Positions 46,581 to 56,670 of a stretch of 64,000 nt of DNA are shown one piece after another; the first letter of the stretch is position 1, and each line of letters starts with the position of its first letter. The notes beneath the pieces are model-generated. The model searched no databases. It was not told the DNA's origin and saw only the letters and a program-made list of their open reading frames with translations. Origin of the DNA: Salinicola endophyticus (GTDB lineage: Bacteria > Pseudomonadota > Gammaproteobacteria > Pseudomonadales > Halomonadaceae); contig NZ_PZJO01000002.1 of NCBI RefSeq assembly GCF_003206575.1, positions 596,390 to 660,389 on the forward strand, given 5' to 3'. The translations under genes were made by a program, and so were the position numbers.

Positions 46581-48161
46581 TCAGTGCTCGCGCTGGCCGT
46601 CGACCAGGCGCGAGAGCGCCAGCGGATTGCTCTCCTCGAGCGCCCGCGGGCGCAGCGCATCGGGCAGGTTCTGATAGCACACCGGGCGCAGGAAGCGCTG
46701 GATCGCCGCACTGCCCACGGAGGTGGTGCGGGCATCCGAGGTGGCCGGAAAGGGGCCACCGTGGACCATCGCATCGCACACCTCGACCCCGGTGGGCCAG
46801 CCGTTGGCCATGATGCGCCCGGCCTTGCGCTCCAGCGTCGGCAGCAGCGCACGCGCCGCGTCGACGTCGGCGTCATCCATCTGCAGGGTGGCGGTGAGCT
46901 GCCCTTCCAGCGCCTCGGCAACCCGCTTGACCTCGGCGGCGTCGCGACAAGCGACCACCAGCCCCGCAGCGCCGAAGATCTCGCCCTGCAGCGCGGCATC
47001 ATCGAGCAGCGCTTCGCCACGGGTCATGAAGAGCGCGCTGATACAGCGGTTGGGCTGACCCTCGGCGGCTACCCCGCGGGCCACTTCGTGCACCTGTGGA
47101 TGCGCCGAGAGCGTCGCCACACCGTGGGTGTAGGCGTCATGGATGCCCGGCGTCAGCATGGTCTGGGGCTGGCTCTCCTCGACCGCCGTGGCGGCCGCCT
47201 CGACGAAGGCATCCAGCTCGGGGCCTTCGACCGCGATCACCAACCCAGGGTTGGTGCAGAACTGCCCGGCACCCAGGGTGAGCGAGCCAACGAACGCCGC
47301 GCCCAGCTCGCGGCCCCGGGCGGCAAGCGCCGCCGGCAGCAGGAATACCGGATTGGTGCTGCTCATCTCGGCATAGAACGGGATCGGCTCGGGGCGCTGC
47401 TGAGCAATCTGCTGCAGTGCCAGCCCGCCCTTGCGCGAGCCGGTGAAACCGCCGGCCTTGATGCGCGGGTCGGCGACCAGTGCCTGCCCCACTTCCAGCC
47501 CCGAATCGTGGAGCAGCGAGAATACGCCCTCGGGCAGGCCGCAGCGCGCCACCGCCGCCTGCACCGCACGCCCCACCAGTTCGCAGGTGCCCGGGTGGGC
47601 CGGGTGCGCCTTGACCACCACAGGGCAGCCGGCAGCGAGAGCCGAGGCGGTATCGCCGCCGGCGACCGAGAACGCCAGCGGGAAGTTGCTGGCGCCGAAC
47701 ACCGCCACCGGCCCCAGTGCGATATGACGCTGACGCAGGTCCGCCCGCGGCAGCGGCTCGCGCTGGGGCAGCGCCGGATCGACGCGCACGTCCAGCCACT
47801 CGCCATCACGCACCACCCGCGCGAACAGGCGCAGCTGACCGCAGGTGCGACCGCGCTCGCCCTCGATGCGCGCCCGCGGCAGGCCGCTCTCGGCCACCGC
47901 CCGGTCGATCAGCGGCTCGCCGATGGCTTCGATCTCCTCGGCGATCGCTTCCAGAAAGGCGGCACGCGCCTCACTGGCAGTCTCGCGATAGCTATCGAAA
48001 GCGGCGCCAGCCAGTTCGCAGGCGCGGGCGACGTCCTCGACGCTGCCACCCTGGAATTCGGTCGGCAGACGCTCTCCGCTGGCCGGGTCGATGGCCACGA
48101 TGGGATCGCGACTGCCCTTGATCGCCTGCTGCCCAATCAACAATTCGCCAGTCAACTTCAC
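46581..48161 (-). CDS. Alpha-ketoglutaric semialdehyde dehydrogenase
   Basis: A 526-residue aldehyde dehydrogenase, the length of the KGSADH group that oxidises 2,5-dioxopentanoate to 2-oxoglutarate, the last step of aldarate and uronate catabolism. The N-terminus [16 protein letters not shown], the [20 protein letters not shown] strand, the catalytic Glu in [10 protein letters not shown] and Cys in [10 protein letters not shown] support this. The GTG at 48161 has a full AGGAGG five bases upstream. It is the downstream-most enzyme gene of the uronate locus. Confidence 0.9.
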   Translation of the reverse strand: MKLTGELLIGQQAIKGSRDPIVAIDPASGERLPTEFQGGSVEDVARACELAGAAFDSYRETASEARAAFLEAIAEEIEAIGEPLIDRAVAESGLPRARIEGERGRTCGQLRLFARVVRDGEWLDVRVDPALPQREPLPRADLRQRHIALGPVAVFGASNFPLAFSVAGGDTASALAAGCPVVVKAHPAHPGTCELVGRAVQAAVARCGLPEGVFSLLHDSGLEVGQALVADPRIKAGGFTGSRKGGLALQQIAQQRPEPIPFYAEMSSTNPVFLLPAALAARGRELGAAFVGSLTLGAGQFCTNPGLVIAVEGPELDAFVEAAATAVEESQPQTMLTPGIHDAYTHGVATLSAHPQVHEVARGVAAEGQPNRCISALFMTRGEALLDDAALQGEIFGAAGLVVACRDAAEVKRVAEALEGQLTATLQMDDADVDAARALLPTLERKAGRIMANGWPTGVEVCDAMVHGGPFPATSDARTTSVGSAAIQRFLRPVCYQNLPDALRPRALEESNPLALSRLVDGQREH

Positions 48162-48290
48162 GTTGCCTCCTGCACCGATGGTCGGATGTGATAACGCCGA
48201 GCGGCGCGCCCCCTCGGGGCAGCGTCGACTCGGCGCGGGTGGAGATCGTCGGCCGCGGGCAGGTGACGCCACGGCCGCGGGGCGGCGGTG

Positions 48291-49034
48291 TCAGCCGCTG
48301 GGGCGATCCAGATAGACGGCGTAGTTATCGTACGCGCGCTGGAGATGTCGCAGCATGGCGTCGCGCGCCGCTGCCGGCTGACCCGCCACGATGGCCTCGA
48401 GCACGTCGGCGTGCTCCCGCGCCACTCGCTCAAGGTAGTGGGTCATGGCTGCCGGGTCGAGTTCCACCGCCACCAGCTTGGTGCGCGGGATGGCCCCTTC
48501 GTGCAGCTGATCGTACAGAGTGACGAAGAAGGGATTGTGGCTGGCCTCGACGATGGCGCGGTGGAAGCGATAATCCTCCTGGCGCGCCTGGCCGCCTTCA
48601 CGGCTGGCGGCGACCAGCGCCTCGTGGGCCCGCGTCAACGCCTCGATGTCGGCATCACTGCGCCGTTCGGCGGCCAGCGACGCGGCTTGCGAATCCAGCG
48701 CCAGGCGCAGTTCGAGCACATGGAGAATGTCCTCCACCGTGGTGGCGCTGATGCGGCGCGCCGGGAAGGCACTGGCCGGCGCCGAGCGCAGCACCCGGGT
48801 ACCGATGCCGCGACGTGTCTCCACCAGCCCCATCGACTTGAGATGGGCGATCGCCTCGCGCACCGCGGTACGGCTGACCCCGAACATGTCGCACAGCTTG
48901 CTCTCGGTCGGCAGCTTGTCGCCCACCGGGATCTTGCCCTCGGTGATCAGGGCTTCGAGCTGGCGCGCGATCTGGCGCGACAGGCTCTCCTGCATCGAGA
49001 TGCGCTGCACGCTGAAGGCCTGGGTCTGCTCCAT
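48291..49034 (-). CDS. GntR-family regulator, FadR/FCD subfamily
   Basis: A 247-residue repressor-type protein. The winged helix is residues about 15-80 (LEALITEGKIPVGDKLPTES and FGVSRTAVREAIAHLKSMGL), followed by an all-helical FCD ligand domain (EDYRFHRAIVEASHNPFFVT with metal-binding His/Asp). UxuR/ExuR-like members respond to hexuronates. Position between the semialdehyde dehydrogenase and uronate dehydrogenase genes points to the same stimulus. A 28-bp palindrome upstream of the TRAP genes is its best candidate operator. Confidence 0.88.
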   Translation of the reverse strand: MEQTQAFSVQRISMQESLSRQIARQLEALITEGKIPVGDKLPTESKLCDMFGVSRTAVREAIAHLKSMGLVETRRGIGTRVLRSAPASAFPARRISATTVEDILHVLELRLALDSQAASLAAERRSDADIEALTRAHEALVAASREGGQARQEDYRFHRAIVEASHNPFFVTLYDQLHEGAIPRTKLVAVELDPAAMTHYLERVAREHADVLEAIVAGQPAAARDAMLRHLQRAYDNYAVYLDRPSG

Positions 49035-49160
49035 CGTTTCCTCTACCTCTGCTGTGCCGGATATCGCCGTGGCATGTCACCACCCCGTGGCCCGCTGGCG
49101 TGGCCGCGGCCTGACTGTCGCTGGCCGCTAGCATACCAGCTCGCCCGACAAGCGCGTCAT

Positions 49161-49961
49161 TCACCCCTCGTCGGGGTGCCCCAGGGCAACGAACTTGCCG
49201 CCCTGGAAGCGCACCGCCGGGTCACCCGGGTCGAGACGGCCGTCGGCAGCCTCGACCGCCTCGCGCCAGGGCGCCGAGCTCTGACGCGGGCGCCAGCCGA
49301 GGAATTGCGCATGGCAGTTGTCCCACCACTGCTCGGCGTTGTCGGAAGCGCCGTAGACCACGGTGTGCCCCAGGTGGCGCGCGGCGAAGGCGCGCCCCAG
49401 CAGGTCGACGAGATCCTCCACCCCGAGCCAGGTCGCCAGCATGCGGGTGTCCTTGGGCTGAGGGAAACAGGAGCCGATGCGCAGGCTGAGCGTCTCGATG
49501 CCGAACTTGTCGTGATAGAGGCTGGCGAGATCCTCGCCGAAACACTTGGAGACGCCATAGAGCGAATCGGGCCGGTGCGGCACCTGGCTGTCGAGGCGTG
49601 TGGTGCGCGGATAGAAGCCGATGGTGTGATTGGAGCTGGCGAAGACCACCCGTGGCCGGCCTTGCTGGCGCACCGCTTCATAGAGATTGTAGACGCCGAC
49701 GATATTGGCCTGGAGGATCTCGGCCCACGGCTTCTCCACCGAGATGCCGCCGAGGTGGATCACTCCGTCGCAGCCCTCGACCAGCCGCGCCACCGCCGCG
49801 GCATCCGCAAGATCGCAGGTGACGATCTCCTCGTGGGCGGCGGCCGCCCCCGGATCGACGATATCGGAAAGCCGAACCTGGTGTGCCAGCCCCGCGAGAT
49901 GGGGGCGAATCGCCTGCCCCACGCCACCGGCGGCACCGGTCACCAGTAATCGATTCAGCAT
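49161..49961 (-). CDS. udh: Uronate dehydrogenase
   Basis: A 266-residue short-chain dehydrogenase that oxidises D-galacturonate or D-glucuronate with NAD+ to the aldarolactone. The Rossmann motif is LLVTGAAGGVGQAIRP, the catalytic Tyr-Lys pair is YGVSK, and VIHLGGISVEKPWAEILQAN with ASSNHTIGFYPRT are characteristic Udh stretches. The family's length and its position directly after the TRAP genes support this over a general epimerase. GGAG lies eight bases before the ATG. Confidence 0.88.
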   Translation of the reverse strand: MLNRLLVTGAAGGVGQAIRPHLAGLAHQVRLSDIVDPGAAAAHEEIVTCDLADAAAVARLVEGCDGVIHLGGISVEKPWAEILQANIVGVYNLYEAVRQQGRPRVVFASSNHTIGFYPRTTRLDSQVPHRPDSLYGVSKCFGEDLASLYHDKFGIETLSLRIGSCFPQPKDTRMLATWLGVEDLVDLLGRAFAARHLGHTVVYGASDNAEQWWDNCHAQFLGWRPRQSSAPWREAVEAADGRLDPGDPAVRFQGGKFVALGHPDEG

Positions 49962-50021
49962 GGCGTAACTCCCTCTTGTTCGATGGCAAAGCGGAGAGTG
50001 CCCGGCCTACCGGGCACGGGT

Positions 50022-51302
50022 TCACTGCAGTAGATGGGGCAGCGTCAGCGAGACCGCCGGCACATAGGTGACCAGCATCAGCACCGCGAACAGCGCTAGA
50101 TAGAACGGCCAGATGGTCTTCACCGTCTGCTCGATCTTGATCCCGCCGATCGCGCTGCCCACGAACAGGCAGCCCCCCACCGGTGGCGTGCAGAGCCCGA
50201 TCCCCAGATTCATCATCATCAGGATGCCGAACTGGGTCGGGTCCATGCCGAACTGCTGTGCCACCGGCAGAAAGATCGGGGTACAGATCAGGATCAGCGG
50301 CGCCATGTCCATGATCATGCCCAGCACCAGCAGCAGCAGGTTGAGCATCAGCAGCACCACGACCGGATTGTCGGAGACCGAGGTCAGACCGTTGGCGAGC
50401 ATTTCGGGCACGCTGTAGAGCGCCAGCAGATAGGAGAACGCCGAGGCGCAGCCGACCAGGATCATCACCAGCGCCGTGGTCTTGACCGCCTGATAGACCG
50501 CGGTCTTGAACGCCGCCCAGCGCAGCTCGCGGTAGACCAGCCCGGTGACCACGATGGCGTAGATCGCGCCGAAGGCGCCGGACTCGGTCACCGTGAGAAC
50601 CCCGGAGAGCACGCCGCCGACGATGATCACCGCAGTGAGCAGGCCCGGCAGCGAGGCGAAGAAGCTGATCACCAGTGCGGCCCAGCCGGGGAAAGGTTCG
50701 CCGCCGTAGCCGCGCTTCACCGCCACCACGTAGGCAGCCACCGCCAGTGCCAGACACATCAGGATGCCCGGCACGATCCCGGCCACGAACAGCTGGGTGA
50801 CCGAGATGCCGCCACCCGCGGCCACCGCATAGAGAATCATGTTGTGGCTGGGCGGGATCACCACCCCGGCAATCGACGAGGTGACCGTGACATTGACCGC
50901 GTAGTCGGTGTCGTAGCCCTTCTCCTTCATCACCGGAATCAGGATCGACCCCAGTGCCGAGGTGTCCGCCACCGCCGAGCCGGAGATACCGCCGAACAGC
51001 ATCGACGAGGTGACATTGACCATGCCCAGGCCGCCGCGCATGCGCCCGACCGCCGCCGAGGCGAAGCGCACCAGTCGCCGTGAGATACCGCCGTGGAGCA
51101 TCAGCTCACCGGCGAAGATGAAGAACGGGATCGCCAGCAGCGAGAACACCGAGATCCCCGAGACGATGCGCTGGAAGCCGACGAACAGCGGCAGCCCCTC
51201 GTAGAGAAAGGTCACCACCGCCGACAGCCCCACCGCGAAGGCGATCGGCGCGCCCACGATCAGGCCCAGCGCGAAGACTCCGAACAGAATGATCAGCCCC
51301 AT
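50022..51302 (-). CDS. TRAP transporter large permease (DctM type)
   Basis: A 426-residue inner-membrane subunit with about twelve helices; the Na+-coupled translocation channel of a tripartite ATP-independent transporter. Typical stretches are GAPIAFAVGLSAVVTFLYEG, FFIFAGELMLHGGISRRLV, LFGGISGSAVADTSALGSIL and MDMAPLILICTPIFLPVAQQ. The ATG at 51302 begins two bases after the stop of the small permease gene. Locus context predicts a hexuronate or aldarate as substrate. Confidence 0.94.
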   Translation of the reverse strand: MGLIILFGVFALGLIVGAPIAFAVGLSAVVTFLYEGLPLFVGFQRIVSGISVFSLLAIPFFIFAGELMLHGGISRRLVRFASAAVGRMRGGLGMVNVTSSMLFGGISGSAVADTSALGSILIPVMKEKGYDTDYAVNVTVTSSIAGVVIPPSHNMILYAVAAGGGISVTQLFVAGIVPGILMCLALAVAAYVVAVKRGYGGEPFPGWAALVISFFASLPGLLTAVIIVGGVLSGVLTVTESGAFGAIYAIVVTGLVYRELRWAAFKTAVYQAVKTTALVMILVGCASAFSYLLALYSVPEMLANGLTSVSDNPVVVLLMLNLLLLVLGMIMDMAPLILICTPIFLPVAQQFGMDPTQFGILMMMNLGIGLCTPPVGGCLFVGSAIGGIKIEQTVKTIWPFYLALFAVLMLVTYVPAVSLTLPHLLQ

Positions 51303-51304
51303 GG

Positions 51305-51823
51305 TCAGCGCCCCTTGCGTGTCGACATCGCGCGTTGGATCAGATCCGCGCCGGTAAAGATCACCAGCAGCACCCCGCAGGCCACCAATGGCGCCGAGCG
51401 CCAGCTCTCCGACAGGCCCAGCATGGGAATCGGACGGTCGGCGTTGTTGACCATCATCAGCCACCCCTGCCAGGCCATGACGCTGCCGAAGGCGATCACG
51501 AAGGCGTCGGCAATCAGCTGCATCAGCAGGCGCAGCGGGCGCGGCGCACCCTCGCGCAGGAAGTCGATGCTCAGATGGGAGTGGAATCTCACCCCGGCGG
51601 CAGCCCCCAGACAGGTGATGTAGACCACGATCAACAGCGACGACTGCTCGATCCAGGTCGGGGTGTCGTTGAGCACGTAGCGGCCGAAGACCAGCCAGCC
51701 GAAGGAGAAGATCAAAAACACCAGCAGCACGCCAGCAACGATCAGGCAGAGTCGAGCCAACGCATCGAGCACCTTGTCACACGCCGAGGTGCCAGCGGCC
51801 ATGGGCGGCTGAGAGTCGTTCAC
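51305..51823 (-). CDS. TRAP transporter small permease (DctQ type)
   Basis: A 172-residue inner-membrane subunit with four helices (LCLIVAGVLLVFLIFSFGWL, SLLIVVYITCLGAAAGVRFH, LLMQLIADAFVIAFGSVMAW, APLVACGVLLVIFTGADLIQ) and the DctQ motif GAAAGVRFHSHLSIDF. Start at the GTG at 51823 with AGGA seven bases upstream. It is between the binding protein (77 bp upstream) and the large permease. Confidence 0.92.
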   Translation of the reverse strand: MNDSQPPMAAGTSACDKVLDALARLCLIVAGVLLVFLIFSFGWLVFGRYVLNDTPTWIEQSSLLIVVYITCLGAAAGVRFHSHLSIDFLREGAPRPLRLLMQLIADAFVIAFGSVMAWQGWLMMVNNADRPIPMLGLSESWRSAPLVACGVLLVIFTGADLIQRAMSTRKGR

Positions 51824-51900
51824 GGTGAGATCCTGTCAACTGCGGCGAAGAGGCGGCCGGCGCGCCTCCCGGCGGAGACGCGCCGACCTCGCGAGGGCAA

Positions 51901-52902
51901 TCAGGGGGTCTGACGAATCTCTTCGATCAGTGAGGCAAGCTCGGGATGCTTGTCGGTGAACGCCTGGTAGATCGGCTCCATGCGCTGCTGGAAAGCGGCC
52001 TTGTCCTTCACTTGGTTGATCTTCACCCCCGCCTTCTCGACGATCGCACGGCTCTTCGCCACCCGCTCCGCCCACAGCTGGCGCTGCTCCTGAGCGGCAT
52101 TCTCGGCGGCGGTGCGCACGGCGCGCTGATCGGCGTCGGAGAGCGCCTCCCAGCTCGACTTGGCCACGCACAGGCACTCGGGAATGATCAGGTGCTCGGT
52201 GAGCGAGTAGTACTTGGCCACTTCGTAGTGGTTGCTCGACTCGAACGAAGGGAAGTTGTTCTCGGCACCGTCGATGACCCCGGTCTTGAGCGACTGGAAC
52301 ACCTCGCTGTAGGCCATCGGCGTGGCGTTGCCGCCCAGGGCATCGACCATCTGCACGTAGAGATCGTTGTTCATCACCCGCAGCTTGAGCCCCTTGACGT
52401 CGTCGGGGGTCTCGATGGGTCGCTTGGTGTCGTAGAAGCTGCGCGCGCCGGAGCCGAACCAGGAGAGCGCGATCAGATTCTTCTCGGCCAGGGCGGCGGC
52501 GAAGCGCTTGCCGATGTCACCATCCATGACCCGATACATCTGCTCGACGTTCTTGAACAGAAACGGCAGCGAGAGCACGTCGGTCTCCGGCACCACCGGG
52601 CCCATCGGCCCCATGTTGAAGTTACCGAAGTCGAGCGCGCCGCTGCGGGCCTGTTCGATCGCATCCGGCTGATCGCCGAGAACCCCATTGTTGTAGACCT
52701 TGGGCTCGACGCGGCCATCGGTGGTCTTGGCGACCTCCTCGGCGAACGATTTCAGCGCCAGCGAGTTGGGGTAGCCATCGGGGTGCACGTTCCACCCGCG
52801 CCAGGTCGCCGCCTGGGCACTCAGGCTGGCGCCCAGCAGCACGCCGGCCGCCGCCAGGGAGAGACAGGTACGCGAGACTCGCGGAGAGAAGAGAGAGGTC
52901 AT
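51901..52902 (-). CDS. TRAP transporter periplasmic substrate-binding protein (DctP type)
   Basis: A 333-residue exported solute receptor. The signal peptide (SRTCLSLAAAGVLLGASLSA) is cleaved near residue 31. The TRAP receptor signatures are present: LKLRVMNNDLYVQMVDALGG with the carboxylate-binding Arg, and YSEVFQSLKTGVIDGAENN. GGAG is six bases before the ATG at 52902. As first gene of dctPQM it carries the promoter and operator of the operon. Predicted ligand: a hexuronate or hexarate, from context only. Confidence 0.93.
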   Translation of the reverse strand: MTSLFSPRVSRTCLSLAAAGVLLGASLSAQAATWRGWNVHPDGYPNSLALKSFAEEVAKTTDGRVEPKVYNNGVLGDQPDAIEQARSGALDFGNFNMGPMGPVVPETDVLSLPFLFKNVEQMYRVMDGDIGKRFAAALAEKNLIALSWFGSGARSFYDTKRPIETPDDVKGLKLRVMNNDLYVQMVDALGGNATPMAYSEVFQSLKTGVIDGAENNFPSFESSNHYEVAKYYSLTEHLIIPECLCVAKSSWEALSDADQRAVRTAAENAAQEQRQLWAERVAKSRAIVEKAGVKINQVKDKAAFQQRMEPIYQAFTDKHPELASLIEEIRQTP

Positions 52903-52985
52903 GACGCGCTCCATGTTGAATGGGCGCAGCCTTCGAGGGCGTCGCCTGGCATTTCCACCAGACCGATCGCGACGCCGTGCAGGCC

Positions 52986-53013
52986 GCAATGTTGTTGTCG
53001 CCAGCAACATTGC
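52986..53013. promoter_or_regulatory. 28-bp interrupted palindrome upstream of the TRAP operon
   Basis: GCAATGTTG (52986-52994) and CAACATTGC (53005-53013) are perfect inverted 9-mers separated by 10 bases, with two further matched pairs inside. On the minus strand a -10-like TATGAT (53019-53024) lies just upstream, so the palindrome falls over the likely transcription start, 84 bp before dctP. The placement fits repression, most plausibly by the GntR/FCD protein of the locus. Confidence 0.55.
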
Positions 53014-53094
53014 CATACATCATACTTATCCAGACATTAGACTTTGGCATTCTCGATACACCGTGCCAAGCCCCCACGCTGCCGGCGTCTGCGC

Positions 53095-54948
53095 TCACTG
53101 GCGCCTTTCGTCTGGCGTGGCTGCGTCACCGCCCACGCTGCGCGGCGCGTGGCGGGTGCCCGGCCCGGCCGGCGCCTGCTGCAGGCAGGGCTCGACCGAG
53201 GCCGAATAGATCGCCACCGTACTGCGCCCGCCGCGCTTGGCACAGTAGAGCGCTTCGTCGGCCAGTCGCAGCAGGCCGTCGGGGCTTGCACTGTGCATCG
53301 GGTAGCTGGCAATACCGGCCGAGAAAGTGACGCGCCCCAGGCACACTTCGCCACGCGTGATCGGCGTCGCACAGAGCCGCCCCAGCAGCCGTTCGAGACG
53401 CGCGGCCAGCGCCGCCGGCGAGGTGTGGGAGAACAGCGCAAACTCCTCGCCACCCAGGCGGCAGACGCTCTCACCGGTGTTCTGGTGCGCCTTGAGCAGC
53501 CCGGCCAGGGTCACCAGCACGCTGTCGCCGGCGTCATGTCCGAAGCGGTCGTTGATACGCTTGAAGTGGTCGAGATCGAGAATCGCCAGCGTCAGACACT
53601 CGCCACGGGATACCGCCCGCCGGCACGCCTGGGCGTAGGCGGCATCGAAGTGACGCCGGTTGTAGAGCCCGGTCAGCGCATCGCGATAGGACAACCCCTC
53701 GAGTTCCTCGACCAGTTGCGCCAGCTCCGCGGTGCGCAGCGCCACCTGGTGCTCCAGCGTGTCGTGGGAGCGTGCCAGCTCGCGATGGACCCGATGGTAG
53801 CGGTGCAGCGAGATCGCCACACAGGAGAGCGAGAAAGCCAACGAGCCGAAGCTAAGGGGTATCGGTTGCCACGGGAGGAAGCCATGGGCCACCAGCATAT
53901 CGGCCAGCAGCAGCGGCGCGAACACCGCGAAGCAGAGTACAACGGTACGCTGGGAACCATCCAGGGCGCGCCACTGCCATAGCGCCAGTGCCAGCATCGC
54001 CGGCAGCGTTGCCACCAGCAGCCCATCGAAGATGGGAAAGGTCAGCGACAGGTTGATCACGCCACCCTGCACCAGCCCCACCACCAACACCACATAGCCG
54101 AGATGCAGCGCCCACAGCCGCCGCATCCAGCGCCGCGCGCTCCCCTTGAGCCAGTGGGCCAGGATCAGCCCGGTCGCCACCGGCAGCATGTAGTAGCTGA
54201 AGGCCCGCAGCAGATCCCACCCCAGCGGATTGTCGGCGATCAACTGCCGCGCCGGCGCCTCCGCCAGCAGCATCAGTCCCGAGGCACCGCCGAACAGCGC
54301 AATGGCACCGAAGCTGCGCCGCTCGACCCCGCTGACGGCGAAGATCGCGGCGAATACCGCGAGCGCCAGGGCCAGCGCGCTCACCGCCACGTCCCAGGCC
54401 GAGCGTCGGATGATCTGACTGTAGGCCTCCCCGCGATCAATCAGGCGTACCTGGCCCCACAGGCCGATGCTGGTGTAATCGGAGAAGACACGCAGACAGA
54501 GGGTCTTGCCGGCGAAGTCGCGGGGCAGCGCGATCATGTGCCAGGGCCAGCCGGCAAAGGCGATCCTGTCACCCGCGTCGAAGTCGCCGTACTGGTAGAT
54601 CAGCCGGCCACCGAGATAGACCTGGGCGATCAGATCGATGCTGGGGATGAACAGCACCGGATCGTGCCATTGATTGTCCGGCAGGCGCAGGCGAAACCAC
54701 ACCTTGTCGCGGCCGTCACGGTCCGGCGGATTGGCCGGAAACGCAATCGGCTGCCACCCGGAGCCAGCAGCGTGTAGCCAGACCGGCAGCCCGTCGCTAT
54801 CCAGCGGCGAATCGCCCCAGCGATACTCCCAGCCGCGGGGCTCGACGCTCGGTACCCCGCCCTCGGGTTCGCGCATGGTCCAGTTCCAGGCCACGAACAT
54901 GCCGATCAGCAGTACGCACAGGCCGGTCAAGGCACCGATCACGCGCAT
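53095..54948 (-). CDS. Membrane diguanylate cyclase with 7TM-DISM-like sensor
   Basis: A 617-residue inner-membrane enzyme that makes cyclic di-GMP from two GTP. One helix near the N-terminus is followed by a periplasmic jelly-roll-like segment (WFRLRLPDNQWHDPVLFIPS, VYLGGRLIYQYGDF), then about seven helices, a short coiled coil (HDTLEHQVALRTAELAQLVE) and a GGDEF domain. The active-site motif is GGEEF at 499-503, preceded by DALTGLYNRRHFD and LDLDHFKRIND. The RxxD inhibitory site is absent. A strong promoter precedes it. A GGGGAG site supports the ATG at 54948. Confidence 0.9.
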   Translation of the reverse strand: MRVIGALTGLCVLLIGMFVAWNWTMREPEGGVPSVEPRGWEYRWGDSPLDSDGLPVWLHAAGSGWQPIAFPANPPDRDGRDKVWFRLRLPDNQWHDPVLFIPSIDLIAQVYLGGRLIYQYGDFDAGDRIAFAGWPWHMIALPRDFAGKTLCLRVFSDYTSIGLWGQVRLIDRGEAYSQIIRRSAWDVAVSALALALAVFAAIFAVSGVERRSFGAIALFGGASGLMLLAEAPARQLIADNPLGWDLLRAFSYYMLPVATGLILAHWLKGSARRWMRRLWALHLGYVVLVVGLVQGGVINLSLTFPIFDGLLVATLPAMLALALWQWRALDGSQRTVVLCFAVFAPLLLADMLVAHGFLPWQPIPLSFGSLAFSLSCVAISLHRYHRVHRELARSHDTLEHQVALRTAELAQLVEELEGLSYRDALTGLYNRRHFDAAYAQACRRAVSRGECLTLAILDLDHFKRINDRFGHDAGDSVLVTLAGLLKAHQNTGESVCRLGGEEFALFSHTSPAALAARLERLLGRLCATPITRGEVCLGRVTFSAGIASYPMHSASPDGLLRLADEALYCAKRGGRSTVAIYSASVEPCLQQAPAGPGTRHAPRSVGGDAATPDERRQ

Positions 54949-54974
54949 GATGAGCTCCCCCTCGCTCAAGGAAG

Positions 54975-55002
54975 CTCATAGTGTCATGAAACCAAGTGTC
55001 AA
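54975..55002 (-). promoter_or_regulatory. Sigma70-type promoter of the diguanylate cyclase gene
   Basis: On the minus strand a consensus -35 TTGACA (55002-54997), a 16-bp spacer and a -10 TATGAG (54980-54975) lie just ahead of the gene, giving a leader of about 20 bases. The direct repeat AGTGTCA occurs twice in this stretch. Confidence 0.65.
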
Positions 55003-55133
55003 GATAAGTATCCAAAGGTGATTTAACTAGTCTATTGCTGCTCCTCCGGTGCCCTATTCTGACTTCCTGGTCATGCCCCCTTATGCCACCTGATGCCCCA
55101 TCCTGCTGACGCCTCCTAGGTCATGCACGCCTC

Positions 55134-55155
55134 GCGGCGGGTGCTCGCCCGCCGC
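55134..55155. terminator. GC hairpin after gudD
   Basis: GCGGCGGG and CCCGCCGC form a perfect 8-bp stem with a 6-base loop, 17 bases past the gudD stop. There is no T-tract; it may end or attenuate gudD transcripts before the cyclase promoter. Confidence 0.4.
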
Positions 55156-55172
55156 TCGCCGTCACGCCCGGC

Positions 55173-56501
55173 TCAGCGCACCAGTGCCGGACGCTTGGGG
55201 TCGAAGCGCCAGCCGTCGATCAGATACTGCATCGCCATGGCGTCGTTGCGGCTGCGCACATCGAGGGAGCGGTAGAGCGCGTGGGCCTGCTCGAGCTGCG
55301 CCATATCCAGCTCGACGCCCAGCCCCGGCGTGGTGGGCACACGCAGCTTGCCATCGCGGATCGCCAACGGCTCGCGGGTGAGGCGCTGGCCATCCTGCCA
55401 GATCCAGTGGGTATCGATGGCGGTGATCTCCCCCGGGCAGGCGGCGGCGACATGGGTCATCATCGCCAGTGAGATATCGAAGTGGTTGTTGGAGTGCGAG
55501 CCCCAGGTCATGCCCCACTCGTGACACAGCTCGCCGACCATCACCGCCCCTTGCATTGTCCAGAAGTGGCAATCCGCCAGCGGAATGTCGACCGCGTTGA
55601 GCGCCACCGCGTACTGCAGCTGCTTGAAGTCGGTGGCGATCATGTTGGTGGCGGTCTTCAGGCCAGTGCGTTTCTTGAACTCGGCCATGGTCTCGCGGCC
55701 GGACCAGCCCGCCTCCTGACCACAGGGGTCCTCGGCGTAGCTGAGCAGATGCTTGATCGGCTCGAGCACGTGCACCGCTTCGTCGAGCGTCCAGGCGCCG
55801 TTGGGGTCGAGGGTCAGCCGGGCCTCGGGGAAGGCGTCGTGCAGCGCGCGAATACACTCCGCCTCCTCCTCGCCGCGCAGCACACCCCCCTTGAGTTTGA
55901 AATCCTTGAAGCCATAGCGGGCATGGGCAGCCTTGGCCAGATCGGCGACCGCCTCCGGCGTCAGCGCCTCGCGGCGTCGCACTTCGTCCCAGGCGTCCAC
56001 CGGGTTGTCGGCTTTCGGGTAGGGCAGATCGGTCTTGGCCGGATCGCCGAGCAGGAACAGATAGCCCAGCGCCTCGACCTCGTCGCGCTGGCGGCCGAAA
56101 CGCCCCAGCAGATCCGCCACCGGCTGGCCCAGCGCCTGCCCGTAGAGATCGTAGAGCGCCGACTCGATGGCCGTCAGTACGTGCACCGCCACGCGCAGAT
56201 CGAAGGTCTGCTGCCCGCGCTCCTCACGGCCGTTACTGGCCAGTGCCAGCCGCGCCTGGTTGAGGACCCGCTTGACCTGGTCGATCCGCGCCCCCTCGAC
56301 CAGCGCCCGGCACGTTTCCAGCCCCTGGAGAATGCCCTCGCTGGAGGGGATCTCCCCCACCCCGCGCTGGCCGCTGTCATCCTCCAGGATCAGCACACAG
56401 CGAATGAACCAGGGCGCATGGCCGCCGCTCAGATTGAGCAGGAAACTGTCATAGCCGGCCACCGGCACGACCGACATCTTGGTGATCTTGGGAAAACTCA
56501 T
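55173..56501 (-). CDS. gudD: Glucarate dehydratase
   Basis: A 442-residue enolase-superfamily enzyme (E. coli GudD 446) that dehydrates D-glucarate to 5-keto-4-deoxyglucarate. The KxK base is in [17 protein letters not shown], metal ligands are in [20 protein letters not shown] and ATNMIATDF, and the general-acid His is in [20 protein letters not shown]. The N-terminus [20 protein letters not shown] is standard. The ATG at 56501 has GAGGAG six bases upstream. Transcribed alone, or with the galactarate dehydratase 169 bp upstream. Confidence 0.94.
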   Translation of the reverse strand: MSFPKITKMSVVPVAGYDSFLLNLSGGHAPWFIRCVLILEDDSGQRGVGEIPSSEGILQGLETCRALVEGARIDQVKRVLNQARLALASNGREERGQQTFDLRVAVHVLTAIESALYDLYGQALGQPVADLLGRFGRQRDEVEALGYLFLLGDPAKTDLPYPKADNPVDAWDEVRRREALTPEAVADLAKAAHARYGFKDFKLKGGVLRGEEEAECIRALHDAFPEARLTLDPNGAWTLDEAVHVLEPIKHLLSYAEDPCGQEAGWSGRETMAEFKKRTGLKTATNMIATDFKQLQYAVALNAVDIPLADCHFWTMQGAVMVGELCHEWGMTWGSHSNNHFDISLAMMTHVAAACPGEITAIDTHWIWQDGQRLTREPLAIRDGKLRVPTTPGLGVELDMAQLEQAHALYRSLDVRSRNDAMAMQYLIDGWRFDPKRPALVR

Positions 56502-56670
56502 CTCGCACTCCTCGATATGTGATCGTTGCGGGGACGCTGAAGGCACCGGCGAGCAAGATGAAGCTCAAGGCGCCCGGCGCACAGGATCCGGAGCCTATGG
56601 GGTATAGGTGAGGATTCCGCGCACCGGGCAACGCAGCGATTCATCTGCGCAGCCATTGATTCAGTGTTTC

